The notes under the pieces: model-generated
The model's input: only the letters and a program-made list of their open reading frames with translations
The model's database searches: none
What the model was told of the DNA's origin: nothing
Made by a program: the position numbers and the translations under genes
Shown: positions 1 to 10,074 of the stretch, piece after piece
How positions within the stretch are numbered: position 1 is the first letter of the stretch
Layout of the letters: each line of letters begins with the position of its first letter
NCBI RefSeq assembly: GCF_900109055.1
Contig: NZ_FOIV01000003.1
Span: 186,001-250,000, forward strand
Direction of reading: 5' to 3'
DNA from: Prevotella sp. khp7
GTDB lineage: Bacteria > Bacteroidota > Bacteroidia > Bacteroidales > Bacteroidaceae
Length of the DNA: 64,000 nucleotides

Positions 1-416
1 AGGAGCTGCATGCCGATGGTGTGCACCTGGGTAAGAACGATATGCCCATCAGCGAGGCACGCCGGTTGTTAGGTACCGATTATATCATAGGTGGAACGGC
101 TAACACGTTCGAGGATGTGAAGAGCCACTATGAGTCGGGGGCCGATTATATCGGTTGTGGGCCCTACCGATTTACCACCACCAAGCAGAAGCTGTCGCCT
201 GTATTAGGGCTGGATGGCTACCGCAGGATTATTATCGAGATGCGTGCGGCACATATCGATATACCCATTGTGGCTATCGGTGGCATTACCCAGGCTGATA
301 TTCCAGCCATACTGGCCACTGGTATCACAGGCATAGCGCTGAGTGGCACTGTGCTGCGCGCCGCAAATCCCATAGATGAAATGAAACACTTAATAAGCAT
401 TGTCAATCATGAGTAA
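1..416 (+). CDS. thiE: Thiamine phosphate synthase, C-terminal part (cut by window edge)
   Basis: ThiE joins HMP-pyrophosphate to thiazole phosphate, giving thiamine phosphate in the cytoplasm. The reading frame is open from base 3, and the window edge cuts off the N-terminus; the GTG at base 21 is an internal valine codon, not a start. Visible family motifs are GVHLGKND near the cut, the phosphate-binding stretch [13 protein letters not shown], and the late barrel motif AIGGI. The stop overlaps the start of thiG by 8 bases, so the two are translationally coupled. thiS and any TPP riboswitch would lie upstream, outside the window. Confidence 0.93.
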   Translation, partial: ELHADGVHLGKNDMPISEARRLLGTDYIIGGTANTFEDVKSHYESGADYIGCGPYRFTTTKQKLSPVLGLDGYRRIIIEMRAAHIDIPIVAIGGITQADIPAILATGITGIALSGTVLRAANPIDEMKHLISIVNHE

Positions 417-1182
417 ATTAGTTATTGCAGGACGAGAGTTTGGCTCTCGTTTGTTTTTGGGCACAGGCAAGTTTAATAACAATGCGCTGATGGCCCAGGC
501 TATCGAGGCTTCGGGATCGGAGATGGTTACCGTAGCCATGAAACGTGTGGAACTCGACGATAAGAACGACGATCTGTTGACACACATCACCCAGAATCCC
601 AAAATCCAGTTGCTGCCCAACACATCGGGTGTACGTAATGCCGAAGAGGCAGTGTTTGCAGCCCAGATGGCCCGCGAGGCTTTCGGCACCAACTGGCTGA
701 AGCTGGAGATACACCCCGACCCGCGCTACTTGTTGCCCGACTCGGTAGAGACGCTGAAAGCCACCGAGCAGTTGGTAAAGCTGGGTTTTGTGGTGCTGCC
801 TTACTGTCAGGCCGACCCCACACTGTGCAAGCACCTGGAAGAGGCTGGTGCAGCTACGGTGATGCCGCTGGCAGCTCCTATCGGTACCAATAAGGGTTTG
901 AGAATGAAGGATTTCCTGCAGATTATCATCGAGCAGGCCACGGTGCCTGTGGTGGTTGATGCAGGTATCGGTGCCCCCAGTCATGCTGCCGAGGCGATGG
1001 AGATGGGTGCCGACTGTGTGCTGGTGAATACCGCTATTGCCGTGGCAGGCGATCCTGTAGCGATGGCAGATGCTTTCCGACAGGCAGTGATTGCAGGGCG
1101 CCAGGCTTACGAGGCTGGTCTTGGAGCCATTGCCGATTGCGCCGAAGCTTCGAGTCCACTCACGGCGTTCCTGAATGTTTAG
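409..1182 (+). CDS. thiG: Thiazole synthase ThiG
   Basis: ThiG is a TIM-barrel enzyme that builds thiazole phosphate from deoxyxylulose phosphate, dehydroglycine and ThiS thiocarboxylate. The protein has 257 residues, normal for the family, when started at the ATG at 409; a TTG nine bases upstream is in frame but less likely. It begins with the typical [19 protein letters not shown], and K98 in [10 protein letters not shown] sits at the position of the Schiff-base lysine known in the family. Phosphate-binding loops are seen in the C-terminal half ([18 protein letters not shown]). It sits between thiE and thiC in one operon. Confidence 0.96.
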   Translation: MSKLVIAGREFGSRLFLGTGKFNNNALMAQAIEASGSEMVTVAMKRVELDDKNDDLLTHITQNPKIQLLPNTSGVRNAEEAVFAAQMAREAFGTNWLKLEIHPDPRYLLPDSVETLKATEQLVKLGFVVLPYCQADPTLCKHLEEAGAATVMPLAAPIGTNKGLRMKDFLQIIIEQATVPVVVDAGIGAPSHAAEAMEMGADCVLVNTAIAVAGDPVAMADAFRQAVIAGRQAYEAGLGAIADCAEASSPLTAFLNV

Positions 1183-2796
<1,614 letters not shown>

Positions 2797-2802
2797 ACTT
2801 TG

Positions 2803-3603
2803 ATGGAACTCAGTCGTGAACAATGTAGGCGTTATAATCGCCACTTGATACTGGAAGGTTTTGGTGCCGAGGCACAAAGCAAGTTGCTGCAGGCCAAGGT
2901 GCTGCTGGTGGGTGCAGGCGGCTTAGGCTCGCCTGTGGCCCTGTATCTGGCAGCAGCTGGTGTGGGCACTATTGGTGTGGTGGATGGCGATACCGTGAGT
3001 ATCACCAACCTGCAGCGCCAGGTGCTGCACAGCACTCCCGATGTGGGGCGCCCCAAGGTGGATGTGGCCAAGGAACGCATGCAGGCTATCAACCCCGATG
3101 TGCATGTGGAGACCTACGAATACTATCTGAGCGAGGCCAATGCCATGGAGCTGATAGAGCCCTACGATTTTGTGATCGACGGTACCGACAACTTTGCCCC
3201 CAAGTATCTGGTAAACGATGCCTGTGTGATGCTGGGCAAGGCCTTTACCATGGGTGGTATCAGCAAATATAGCGGACAGCTGATGACCCACGTGCCCGGT
3301 TCGGCCTGCTACCGTTGCTTGTTCCCCGAGCCCCCTGCCAAGCAGGATGTGGAGACCTGCGCCATGGTGGGCGTGTTAGGTTCGATAGCCGGCATGTTAG
3401 GTACTGTGCAGGCCACCGAGTGCTTGAAATACTTAGCTGGGGTGGGCCAGTTGCTCACCAACAGTATGCTTACCTTCGATGCCCTCAGCATGCAGTGGCA
3501 GCGCTTCGACTTTGGCAAGCGTGAAAGCTGCGAACTCTGTGGCACTCATCCTTCGATACACCAGTTGAAGGAGTATGCTTTCAAACCCTGTAAATCAAAA
3601 TAA
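2803..3603 (+). CDS. thiF: ThiS adenylyltransferase ThiF (HesA/MoeB/ThiF family)
   Basis: E1-like enzyme that adenylates the C-terminus of the sulfur carrier ThiS before sulfur transfer for thiazole synthesis. The 266 residues contain the nucleotide-binding loop VGAGGLGSP (36-44), the DGDTVSITNLQRQ segment, and two CxxC zinc pairs (C169/C172 and C243/C246). C186 lies where the family keeps a reactive cysteine. ATG 2803 is chosen over the TTG directly before it. On sequence alone MoeB or HesA would be possible; the position between thiC and thiH makes ThiF the best call. Confidence 0.9.
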   Translation: MELSREQCRRYNRHLILEGFGAEAQSKLLQAKVLLVGAGGLGSPVALYLAAAGVGTIGVVDGDTVSITNLQRQVLHSTPDVGRPKVDVAKERMQAINPDVHVETYEYYLSEANAMELIEPYDFVIDGTDNFAPKYLVNDACVMLGKAFTMGGISKYSGQLMTHVPGSACYRCLFPEPPAKQDVETCAMVGVLGSIAGMLGTVQATECLKYLAGVGQLLTNSMLTFDALSMQWQRFDFGKRESCELCGTHPSIHQLKEYAFKPCKSK

Positions 3604-3611
3604 ACGAAAAA

Positions 3612-4745
3612 ATGTTTAGTGACGAACTTAAAAACATTAGTTGGCAGGAAACCACCGAGCGCATAGCCAGCATGACCGATGCCGATGTGCGCCGCGCCTT
3701 AGGCAAGAGTCGCTGCGATGTGAACGACTTCATGGCCCTGCTGTCGCCTGCAGCCGAACCTTACTTAGAGCAGATGGCCCGACTCTCGCGTAAATACACC
3801 GAGGAGCGTTTCGGGCGCACCATGTCGATGTTTATCCCGCTGTATATCACCAACTCGTGCTCTAACTCGTGTGTATATTGCGGTTTTCATCGCGAAAACC
3901 CTATGGCACGCACCATCCTCACACCCGAACAGATTGAGGACGAGTACCGTGCCATCAAGCAGTTGGCACCTTTCGAGAACATCCTGCTGGTAACTGGCGA
4001 GAACCCAGCCAAGGCGGGAGTGCCTTATCTGGCAAAAGCCATCGATATTGCCAAGCGCTACTTCTCGAACATCAAGATCGAGGTGATGCCGCTGAAGATG
4101 GAGGAGTATCGCGAGCTGACTCATCACGGTCTGAATGGTGTGATCTGCTTTCAGGAAACCTACAACCGCGAGCACTACCAGCTGTATCACCCACGTGGCA
4201 TGAAGAGCCGTTTTGAATGGCGCTGCGACGGGTTCGACCGTATGGGGCAGGCTGGCGTACACTCTATCGGTATGGGTGTGCTGATCGGTCTGGAGAAAGA
4301 GTGGCGTACCGATGTTACGATGATGGCGCACCACCTGCGCTATCTGCAGAAGCACTATTGGCGCACCAAGTACAGCATCAATTTCCCCCGTATGCGCCCG
4401 GCCCAGAACGAGGGATTCCAGCCCAACTGCTTTATGACCGATCGCGAACTGGCACAAGCCACGTTTGCCATGCGTATCTTCGACCACGATGTCGACATCT
4501 CGTACAGTACCCGCGAACCCGCTTACATCCGCGACAACATGTGTACCTTAGGCGTAACCACCATGTCGGCCGAGAGCCATGTGAATCCTGGTGGCTACCA
4601 CACCTATCCACAGGCCTTGGAGCAATTTACGGTAAGCGATGAGCGCACGGCTAAGGTGATAAACACCCGTCTGAAGGAACTGGGTCGCGAACCCGTTTGG
4701 AAGGATTGGGATGCCTCGTTCGATATGTGTAAGAAGTGTGTATGA
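3612..4745 (+). CDS. thiH: 2-iminoacetate synthase ThiH (radical SAM)
   Basis: ThiH cleaves tyrosine by radical SAM chemistry to give dehydroglycine for ThiG; this is the anaerobic route, in place of glycine oxidase ThiO. The 377-residue protein has the radical SAM cluster motif CSNSCVYC (C83, C87, C90) and family stretches such as GENP, QETYNREHYQLYHPRG and GMGVLIGLE. Its length is normal. The stop codon overlaps the ATG of the next gene in an ATGA arrangement. Use of ThiH fits an anaerobic or microaerobic lifestyle. Confidence 0.95.
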   Translation: MFSDELKNISWQETTERIASMTDADVRRALGKSRCDVNDFMALLSPAAEPYLEQMARLSRKYTEERFGRTMSMFIPLYITNSCSNSCVYCGFHRENPMARTILTPEQIEDEYRAIKQLAPFENILLVTGENPAKAGVPYLAKAIDIAKRYFSNIKIEVMPLKMEEYRELTHHGLNGVICFQETYNREHYQLYHPRGMKSRFEWRCDGFDRMGQAGVHSIGMGVLIGLEKEWRTDVTMMAHHLRYLQKHYWRTKYSINFPRMRPAQNEGFQPNCFMTDRELAQATFAMRIFDHDVDISYSTREPAYIRDNMCTLGVTTMSAESHVNPGGYHTYPQALEQFTVSDERTAKVINTRLKELGREPVWKDWDASFDMCKKCV

Positions 4746-5284
4746 TTATAGTCCTTACGCGCCCTGATTTCTTTGAAGGCGAGGTAGAGCGTATCACTGA
4801 TATGCTCACAAGCGGCAGGGCCGACCTCATCCATATCCGTAAACCTGAAGCTAGTCGCGATGAGATAGAACAGTTGCTATGCGAGTTGTCTTCTGACTTT
4901 TACAATCGTTTAGTGTTGCACGACCATTTCGACTTGGCGGTGAAATATGCTCTTCGTGGCGTTCATCTCAATCGCCGGAATCCCCATCCGCCATCAGGGG
5001 GGCAGTGGAGTGGGGACGTCAGCATTTCATGCCATTCACTCGCAGAGTTGGCTGAGTGCCGCAGAAAACCTTATGCCTATATGAGTCTTAGTCCTGTTTT
5101 TGACAGCATCTCTAAACGGGGTTATCGTTCGGCGTTCAAGCTTTATCAACTGACTGAAGCGCGACAGAAGGGACTTATCGATCATCGTGTCATGGCTTTG
5201 GGCGGAGTTACTTTCGATAAGATAAACTTAATTCTAAAAATAGGCTTTGGAGGAGCCATGATTCTCGGCGACGCATGGAAATAG
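4742..5284 (+). CDS. Second ThiE/TenI-family protein
   Basis: A 180-residue TIM-barrel protein related to thiamine phosphate synthase and to the thiazole tautomerase TenI. Visible family-like stretches are LIHIRKPEA, RLVLHDHFDLA, GVHLN, SCHSLAEL, SLSPVFDSISKRGY and ALGGV. It is shorter than ThiE, and the usual YxGxGPxxxTxTK loop is altered to YMSLSPVFDSISK. A full ThiE already heads the operon, so a TenI-like role (aromatising the thiazole) or a salvage role is plausible, but this is inference. ATG 4742 overlaps the thiH stop; its own stop lies 10 bases inside thiD. Confidence 0.75.
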   Translation: MIIVLTRPDFFEGEVERITDMLTSGRADLIHIRKPEASRDEIEQLLCELSSDFYNRLVLHDHFDLAVKYALRGVHLNRRNPHPPSGGQWSGDVSISCHSLAELAECRRKPYAYMSLSPVFDSISKRGYRSAFKLYQLTEARQKGLIDHRVMALGGVTFDKINLILKIGFGGAMILGDAWK

Positions 5285-6078
5285 TATTAACTATTGCTGG
5301 TAGCGACCCTTCAGGAGGAGCCGGCATCCAGCAGGATCTCAAGACCATCACGGCACTGGGTTGCTATGGTGCCACAGTCATCACCTCTGTCACTTCGCAG
5401 AATACGCTGGGTGTACAGGCTTCTATGCCTGTTCCGCCCGATGTGGTGTTCTCACAGTTGTGCTCTGTACTGAGCGACCTTGAGCCTCATGCTGTTAAGA
5501 TAGGTATGATTCCTAATCAAACTGTGGCTGAGGTTATTGTAGAGGCTTTAAGAACTTGTCGCGTTCCTGTGGTCTACGACCCTGTGATGATTTCCACCAG
5601 TGGTTATCCACTTATGCATCCCGACGCCATCACCTATATCACCCGTCAACTCTTTCCGCTCTGTACCCTTATTACTCCTAATCTGCCAGAAGCCCAATCT
5701 CTGTTGGAGGGCATCATTGATGAGCATGTCCCGTCTGACGATGTGCAGCAGGCGGGAATTGTCCTGTCGCATCATTATGCCACCGCCTTCCTACTCAAGG
5801 GCGGTCATGCCGACTCATCTCAAATGACTGACTGGCTTTTTGGGGCTGACGGTACTGTCAGTCAGTTCTCTACAAGGAAGATTCATAGTAGTAATCTTCA
5901 CGGCACAGGCTGCACCCTCTCGTCAGCCATCGCTTCCTGTTTGGCAAAGGGTGCCAGTTTGCCCGATGCTGTCAAGCAAGCCAAGCAATATCTCACCGAT
6001 GCCATCCGTCGTTCTGTTACCATTCACATCGGTCATGGCCACGGTCCGCTATTACCACCTATTGGTGACAAATTTTAA
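5275..6078 (+). CDS. thiD: Hydroxymethylpyrimidine/phosphomethylpyrimidine kinase ThiD
   Basis: ThiD phosphorylates HMP and HMP phosphate to the pyrophosphate that ThiE uses. The 267 residues show the ribokinase-like N-terminal motif GSDPSGGAGIQQD, the VYDPVMIST segment, and the C-terminal anion-hole motif HGTGCTLSSAIA. Length is normal and there is no fused ThiE or TenA domain. It overlaps the preceding gene by 10 bases and is the last gene of the operon. No strong intrinsic terminator is visible directly after it. Confidence 0.95.
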   Translation: MEIVLTIAGSDPSGGAGIQQDLKTITALGCYGATVITSVTSQNTLGVQASMPVPPDVVFSQLCSVLSDLEPHAVKIGMIPNQTVAEVIVEALRTCRVPVVYDPVMISTSGYPLMHPDAITYITRQLFPLCTLITPNLPEAQSLLEGIIDEHVPSDDVQQAGIVLSHHYATAFLLKGGHADSSQMTDWLFGADGTVSQFSTRKIHSSNLHGTGCTLSSAIASCLAKGASLPDAVKQAKQYLTDAIRRSVTIHIGHGHGPLLPPIGDKF

Positions 6079-6179
6079 CGCATGGCGTTGGGATGATGAA
6101 TATTCTAAAAAAAGATGGAGCTATTTCTAATTAATCTGAAAATGTTTTGAGAGGTTTAAAGGAAAAAGATTATTATGTC

Positions 6180-6187
6180 TATATTTG
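6180..6187 (+). promoter_or_regulatory. Bacteroidota -7 promoter box
   Basis: TATATTTG matches the Bacteroidota -7 consensus TAnnTTTG exactly and lies 21 bases before the ATG at 6209. No good -33 TTTG is seen at 19-21 bases spacing. Confidence 0.6.
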
Positions 6188-6208
6188 CACACCAGTTAGA
6201 CTGATAAG

Positions 6209-6754
6209 ATGATAACAATACGTAGACGTCGGATAAGTTTATGGACCACTGCGACGTGGTTTATGCTTATGTCGTTGCTGGTGGTTCCCATTGTAGGACA
6301 GGCACAACGACAACTGCGGGTGGTTGACATTGAGACACTTATACCAGTAGTGGGGGCTAACGTGGTAAGCAAAGACGGCGTTGCCACTACCGACTCGTTG
6401 GGCAAGGTAAATGTGTCAGACAGTTGCAGGACCGTTTCTTTTTCACATGTGAACTACGAACCGCGTATTATCAACCTCAAAGAAGTGGGTGACACAATCT
6501 ATATGATATCGAAACTGCTGAATCTGAAGGAAGTAGTGGTGTTTGGACATGGTAAGTCGCGAAACTATGAAGAGTTGAAGAAACGCCTGAAGATGGAAAA
6601 GACCGAGGCAGAACTTGCGTCCATCGACCCTGGCGTAGCCCTGAGGTTGGATTTGTGGAAGGCTGTCGCTGCCGTTCTTCCAAAGAGGTGGCGGCCTGGC
6701 TACAAAAAAGAACTACGTAAGAAACGCCTGAAGGAAATACTTGAAAACTATTAG
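6209..6754 (+). CDS. Exported protein with carboxypeptidase-regulatory-like fold
   Basis: A 181-residue protein with a basic N-terminus (RRRR), a hydrophobic signal segment (about 13-30) and a likely cleavage after GQA at about 32. Residues 33-110 look like a CarboxypepD_reg-like beta-sandwich, as found at the start of TonB-linked receptors: IPVVGANVVSKDG, then VNVSDSC and a sheet ending in LKEVVVFG. The barrel is absent, and the C-terminal 60 residues are charged and helical (LKKRLKMEKTE, KKELRKKRLKE). It probably resides in the periplasm or at the outer membrane. Function unknown. It has its own promoter and stands apart from the thiamine operon. Confidence 0.7.
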   Translation: MITIRRRRISLWTTATWFMLMSLLVVPIVGQAQRQLRVVDIETLIPVVGANVVSKDGVATTDSLGKVNVSDSCRTVSFSHVNYEPRIINLKEVGDTIYMISKLLNLKEVVVFGHGKSRNYEELKKRLKMEKTEAELASIDPGVALRLDLWKAVAAVLPKRWRPGYKKELRKKRLKEILENY

Positions 6755-6804
6755 ATGGAATATCTTTTTTTTCCACTTTGCTTGCACGGATGGAAATAAA
6801 TGTC

Positions 6805-6812
6805 TATCTTTG
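6805..6812 (+). promoter_or_regulatory. Bacteroidota -7 promoter box
   Basis: TATCTTTG fits TAnnTTTG and lies 25 bases before the ATG at 6838. A partial -33 (TTG at 6782-6784) stands 20 bases upstream. Confidence 0.6.
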
Positions 6813-6837
6813 TGGCGCATAAACAAAGACTGCAATC

Positions 6838-8499
6838 ATGAATAAACTACTGATTACTTGGCTGTTCATGGCAGTGGTGAGTGTCGTGTATGCTCAGGAG
6901 AACGACTACGGCTCGATTCTCCGTCAGCTCGACGAGGCCATAGAACTATCGCCCGAGACCGTGGCGCAATATGAGCAGCAGACGGAGGGCGTGTATCGGC
7001 AATACCAGAATGCTCGGACGCCTGAAGAAAAGTATGGACTGGCCTTCCAACTCTATGAGCAGTACAAGGCCTTTATGAACGACTCTGCCCTGCACTATCT
7101 CAGTGAGGCAGAGCGATGGGCAGAGGAACAGGGGAACGATGTACTTGTGGGTAATTGTAGGGCGCTAATGGCATTCCAGTGTTCCACCGTGGGCTATTAC
7201 AACGAAGCGTTGGCCTTCTTGCACAGAATCAACAAGAAACAACTGGACAGCACAGGACTGCAGAACTACTATCAGTCGCAGATGCATGTATATGGCGAGT
7301 TGGGCTACTATTCGAACGTACCTTCGCTGAAAGAGGAGTATTTTCGTCAGCAGAACCTGTATCGCGACTCGCTCTTCTCGCTCATCGACCATCAGGATCC
7401 TACCTATATGATGTACCGCGTCTATCAGTTGCAGGAGCAGAAGCGCATGGATGAAGCCCGACAGTTGAGCGACCAGTGGGTAAAACGCGTAAGTCCTGAC
7501 AGTCGCGACTACGCTATAGCCTGTTATTATCGTTCGCTGAGTAGCAACAACGACGATGATCGTAAATATTGGCTGGCACAGTCGGCATTGAGCGACGTGC
7601 GTCATGCTGTAATGGACCAGGCGTCGCTATTGGCTTTAGCCGACCTTCTGAATACCGATGGTGATTTGGACCGCTCGTATCAGTATATCAGGTTTACGTG
7701 GGACTGTAATAACCGATTTAACACCCGTATGCGCTCTTGGCAGATAACACCGATACTGAATGTGATAGAGAAGAACTATCAAAAGGCAGTGGCGCACAAC
7801 ACAAGGGTGCTTTGGGTGTCGGTAGTGGTGGTGAGCATACTGGCTTTGCTACTGCTGGGTGTGCTATTGTTCCTGCACCGTCGTAATCGTCAGCTTGCTA
7901 CAGCTCGTAACGACTTGAAGACTTCAAATAAAGAATTGGCAGCTGCAAACAGACGACTAGCTACTCAAACTGATGAGCTGTCGACTTTGAATGCACAACT
8001 CTCAACACTCAATTCGCAGCTCTCTGAAAGTAACAGCGTGAAAGAGGAGTATATAGGGCGGTTTATGAGCCTGTGCTCGCAGTATATCGACAAGTTGGAT
8101 GACTATCGGAAAATGGTGAACAAGAAGATGAAGAACAAGGAACTAGACGAGTTGTATAGGATATCTAAGTCGACAGAGTTGAAGGAGAAGGAGTTGGAAG
8201 AACTGCTTCACAATTTCGACTCGGTGTTCCTACACTTATTCCCCCACTTCGTAGACGACTTCAATGCTTTGTTGCAGCCAGAAATGAGAATCACACCAAA
8301 GGAAGAGAACAGACTGGTTACAGAGATACGTATATTCGCACTGATACGTTTGGGCATTGAGGACTCGTCGAAGATTGCCGAGTTCCTGCACTATTCGGTG
8401 AATACTATCTATAACTATCGTGCCAGAATCAAGAATGGCGCGCTTGACAATCGAGAGAGTTTCGAACGGAGGGTGAAACTGCTTGGTATGCCCCAATAG
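6838..8499 (+). CDS. DUF6377-type membrane-bound TPR/HTH regulator
   Basis: A 553-residue protein with a signal peptide ending near VYAQ (20), a helical TPR-like region (about 25-310), one membrane segment (about 324-346), a coiled coil (347-400) and a cytoplasmic domain. That last part carries a LuxR-like helix-turn-helix around IAEFLHYSVNTIYNYRARIK. This is the arrangement of the DUF6377 family of Bacteroidota, thought to be one-component regulators that sense in the periplasm and bind DNA from the membrane. The coiled coil holds a leucine-rich heptad run built on a short DNA repeat (LSTLNAQLSTLNSQLS). Target genes are not evident; the downstream hexuronate group is separated by a terminator and its own promoter. 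Confidence 0.75.
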   Translation: MNKLLITWLFMAVVSVVYAQENDYGSILRQLDEAIELSPETVAQYEQQTEGVYRQYQNARTPEEKYGLAFQLYEQYKAFMNDSALHYLSEAERWAEEQGNDVLVGNCRALMAFQCSTVGYYNEALAFLHRINKKQLDSTGLQNYYQSQMHVYGELGYYSNVPSLKEEYFRQQNLYRDSLFSLIDHQDPTYMMYRVYQLQEQKRMDEARQLSDQWVKRVSPDSRDYAIACYYRSLSSNNDDDRKYWLAQSALSDVRHAVMDQASLLALADLLNTDGDLDRSYQYIRFTWDCNNRFNTRMRSWQITPILNVIEKNYQKAVAHNTRVLWVSVVVVSILALLLLGVLLFLHRRNRQLATARNDLKTSNKELAAANRRLATQTDELSTLNAQLSTLNSQLSESNSVKEEYIGRFMSLCSQYIDKLDDYRKMVNKKMKNKELDELYRISKSTELKEKELEELLHNFDSVFLHLFPHFVDDFNALLQPEMRITPKEENRLVTEIRIFALIRLGIEDSSKIAEFLHYSVNTIYNYRARIKNGALDNRESFERRVKLLGMPQ

Positions 8500-8540
8500 A
8501 CGGATGATAAGAGCAGCGTTAACGATAACGTAAAAAAAGA

Positions 8541-8571
8541 AGGCGAAATGCAAGGCGTTTCGCTTTTTTTT
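8541..8571 (+). terminator. Intrinsic terminator
   Basis: GCGAAA (8543-8548) pairs with TTTCGC (8558-8563) around a 9-base loop, with further A-T and G-T pairing outward, followed by a run of eight T. It ends the DUF6377 gene. Confidence 0.85.
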
Positions 8572-8573
8572 AT

Positions 8574-8581
8574 TAATTTTG
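8574..8581 (+). promoter_or_regulatory. Bacteroidota -7 promoter box for hexuronate group
   Basis: TAATTTTG fits TAnnTTTG, directly after the terminator and 37 bases before the ATG at 8619. Confidence 0.55.
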
Positions 8582-8618
8582 CACGCAAAACAAATAAAAC
8601 TAATAATAAAACAAAGAA

Positions 8619-9986
8619 ATGGAACAAGTATTCAGTTACATTATCAGTCTGGGTGCATCGGTGATGATGCCGATCCTGTTTACCATCATCGGCCTATGCA
8701 TCGGTCTGAAGTTTGGAAAGTCTTTGAAATCAGGACTCTATGTAGGTGTTGGTTTCGTGGGATTAGGTATTGTGACAGCGCTGCTGACTAATAACTTTGG
8801 TGATCCGCTGAGCGAAATCTCAAGACTATATAACCTTCAACTCGGCGTGTTTGATATGGGCTGGCCTGCCGCCGCAGCTGTTGCCTATAATACGGCTGTG
8901 GGGGCGCTGATTATCCCCATCTGTCTGGGGGTGAATTTCCTGATGCTGATTACCAAGACCACCCGCACGGTGAACATCGACTTGTGGAATTACTGGCATT
9001 TCGCTTTTATTGGTGCCGTGGCTTATTTCGTGATGGATCAGAGTCTGGCATGGGGATACTTCGCTGCCATCGTATGCTATATCAATACGTTGGTGATGGC
9101 CGACCTGACCGCTTCGAAGTTCCAAAGCTACTATGAGGATATGGACGGTATCTCTATTCCACAGCCATTCTGCCAGAGTTTTACGGCTTTTGCCATTGGG
9201 GTGAACTGGTTGCTTGACAAGATCCCAGGATTCTCAAAACTTGACATCGATGCAGATGGCCTGAAGAAGAAATTCGGCGTGCTTGGTGAACCCATTGTGC
9301 TGGGTGTTATCGTAGGTGCGCTGATTGGCGCTGTGGCACAGCTTGATATTAAAAAAGTGCTTTTTCTGGGCGTGACTATGGGTGCAGTGATGGAGTTGAT
9401 ACCAAGAATCACGAAACTTTTTATCGACGGACTGAAGCCTATAGCAGAGATGACTCAGGAAGTGGTGAAGAAGAAATTTAACGGCAGAAAAGTGTTTATC
9501 GGCATGTCACCTGCACTGGTGATAGGTCATCCAACTACGTTGGTGGCCTCGCTGATTTTGATACCCCTAGCTCTGTTGCTGGCTGTGATACTGCCGGGTA
9601 ACGAGTTTCTGCCTTTGGCTTCGCTGGCAGGCATGTTTTATGTGTTTGTGATGGTGCTACCTTATACAAAGGGAAACGTGGTGAAAACGTTGATTGTGGG
9701 TTTTGTTGCTGTGGCCATTGGCTTATGGTTTGTTACCGACATGGCTCCTGCCTTCACACAGGCTGCTCAGGCTGTATATGTCCAGACTCAGGATCCTGCA
9801 GCAAAGATACCTGAGGGATTTCAAGCAGGGGCGCTTGATTTCGCAAGTTCGCTTTTCGGTTGGGTAATCTATAAGTGTGTGAATAGTCTGGCATACGTGG
9901 GTGCTGTTATCCTGACTGTCATCACCATTGCAATGGTGTTTTGGAACCGCAAAAGAATCATTGCTGATGAAAAAGCAGCGAAATAA
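8619..9986 (+). CDS. PTS galactitol-type EIIC permease homologue (GatC-like)
   Basis: A 455-residue polytopic inner-membrane protein made almost entirely of hydrophobic segments, resembling the galactitol family EIIC of the phosphotransferase system (GatC): a glycine-rich start (LFTIIGLCIGLKFGKSLKSG), AAAAVAYNTAVGALIIP, and the conserved loop GRKVFIGMSPALVIGHPT. No EIIA, EIIB, HPr or EI is visible in the window, and Bacteroidota generally lack a sugar PTS, so it probably moves substrate without phosphorylation. It is followed by kduI and an ExuT-like transporter, which suggests a uronate or uronate-derived substrate. That substrate is inference. Confidence 0.8.
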   Translation: MEQVFSYIISLGASVMMPILFTIIGLCIGLKFGKSLKSGLYVGVGFVGLGIVTALLTNNFGDPLSEISRLYNLQLGVFDMGWPAAAAVAYNTAVGALIIPICLGVNFLMLITKTTRTVNIDLWNYWHFAFIGAVAYFVMDQSLAWGYFAAIVCYINTLVMADLTASKFQSYYEDMDGISIPQPFCQSFTAFAIGVNWLLDKIPGFSKLDIDADGLKKKFGVLGEPIVLGVIVGALIGAVAQLDIKKVLFLGVTMGAVMELIPRITKLFIDGLKPIAEMTQEVVKKKFNGRKVFIGMSPALVIGHPTTLVASLILIPLALLLAVILPGNEFLPLASLAGMFYVFVMVLPYTKGNVVKTLIVGFVAVAIGLWFVTDMAPAFTQAAQAVYVQTQDPAAKIPEGFQAGALDFASSLFGWVIYKCVNSLAYVGAVILTVITIAMVFWNRKRIIADEKAAK

Positions 9987-9996
9987 TTAATGGGAA

Positions 9997-10041
9997 TGGA
10001 TGACACTGATTAACACAGAAAACAATGTAAATCCGTGCAAA
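9997..10041. repeat. Intergenic repeat of the CACGGATTAAC family (degenerate)
   Basis: The gap between the permease and kduI holds CACTGATTAACACAG followed by TAAATCCGTG in opposite orientation, matching the better copies at 12514-12527 and 12591-12650. Such words are frequent in intergenic DNA of this phylum (recalled, not searched). Confidence 0.45.
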
Positions 10042-10074
10042 ATAAATTATTGAATAACTTAAACTATTTATAAA

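Noticed and set aside
3765..4487. Minus-strand reading frame of 240 codons opposite thiH
   Set aside because: Shadow of thiH; no signal, domain or start context.
7975..8035. Short tandem repeat inside the DUF6377 gene
   Set aside because: It codes an in-frame heptad pattern (LSTLNxQ) fitting the coiled coil; no sign of phase variation.
8619..9986. Evidence for a working sugar PTS
   Set aside because: Only the EIIC-type permease is seen; without EI, HPr, EIIA and EIIB a phosphotransferase function cannot be claimed.
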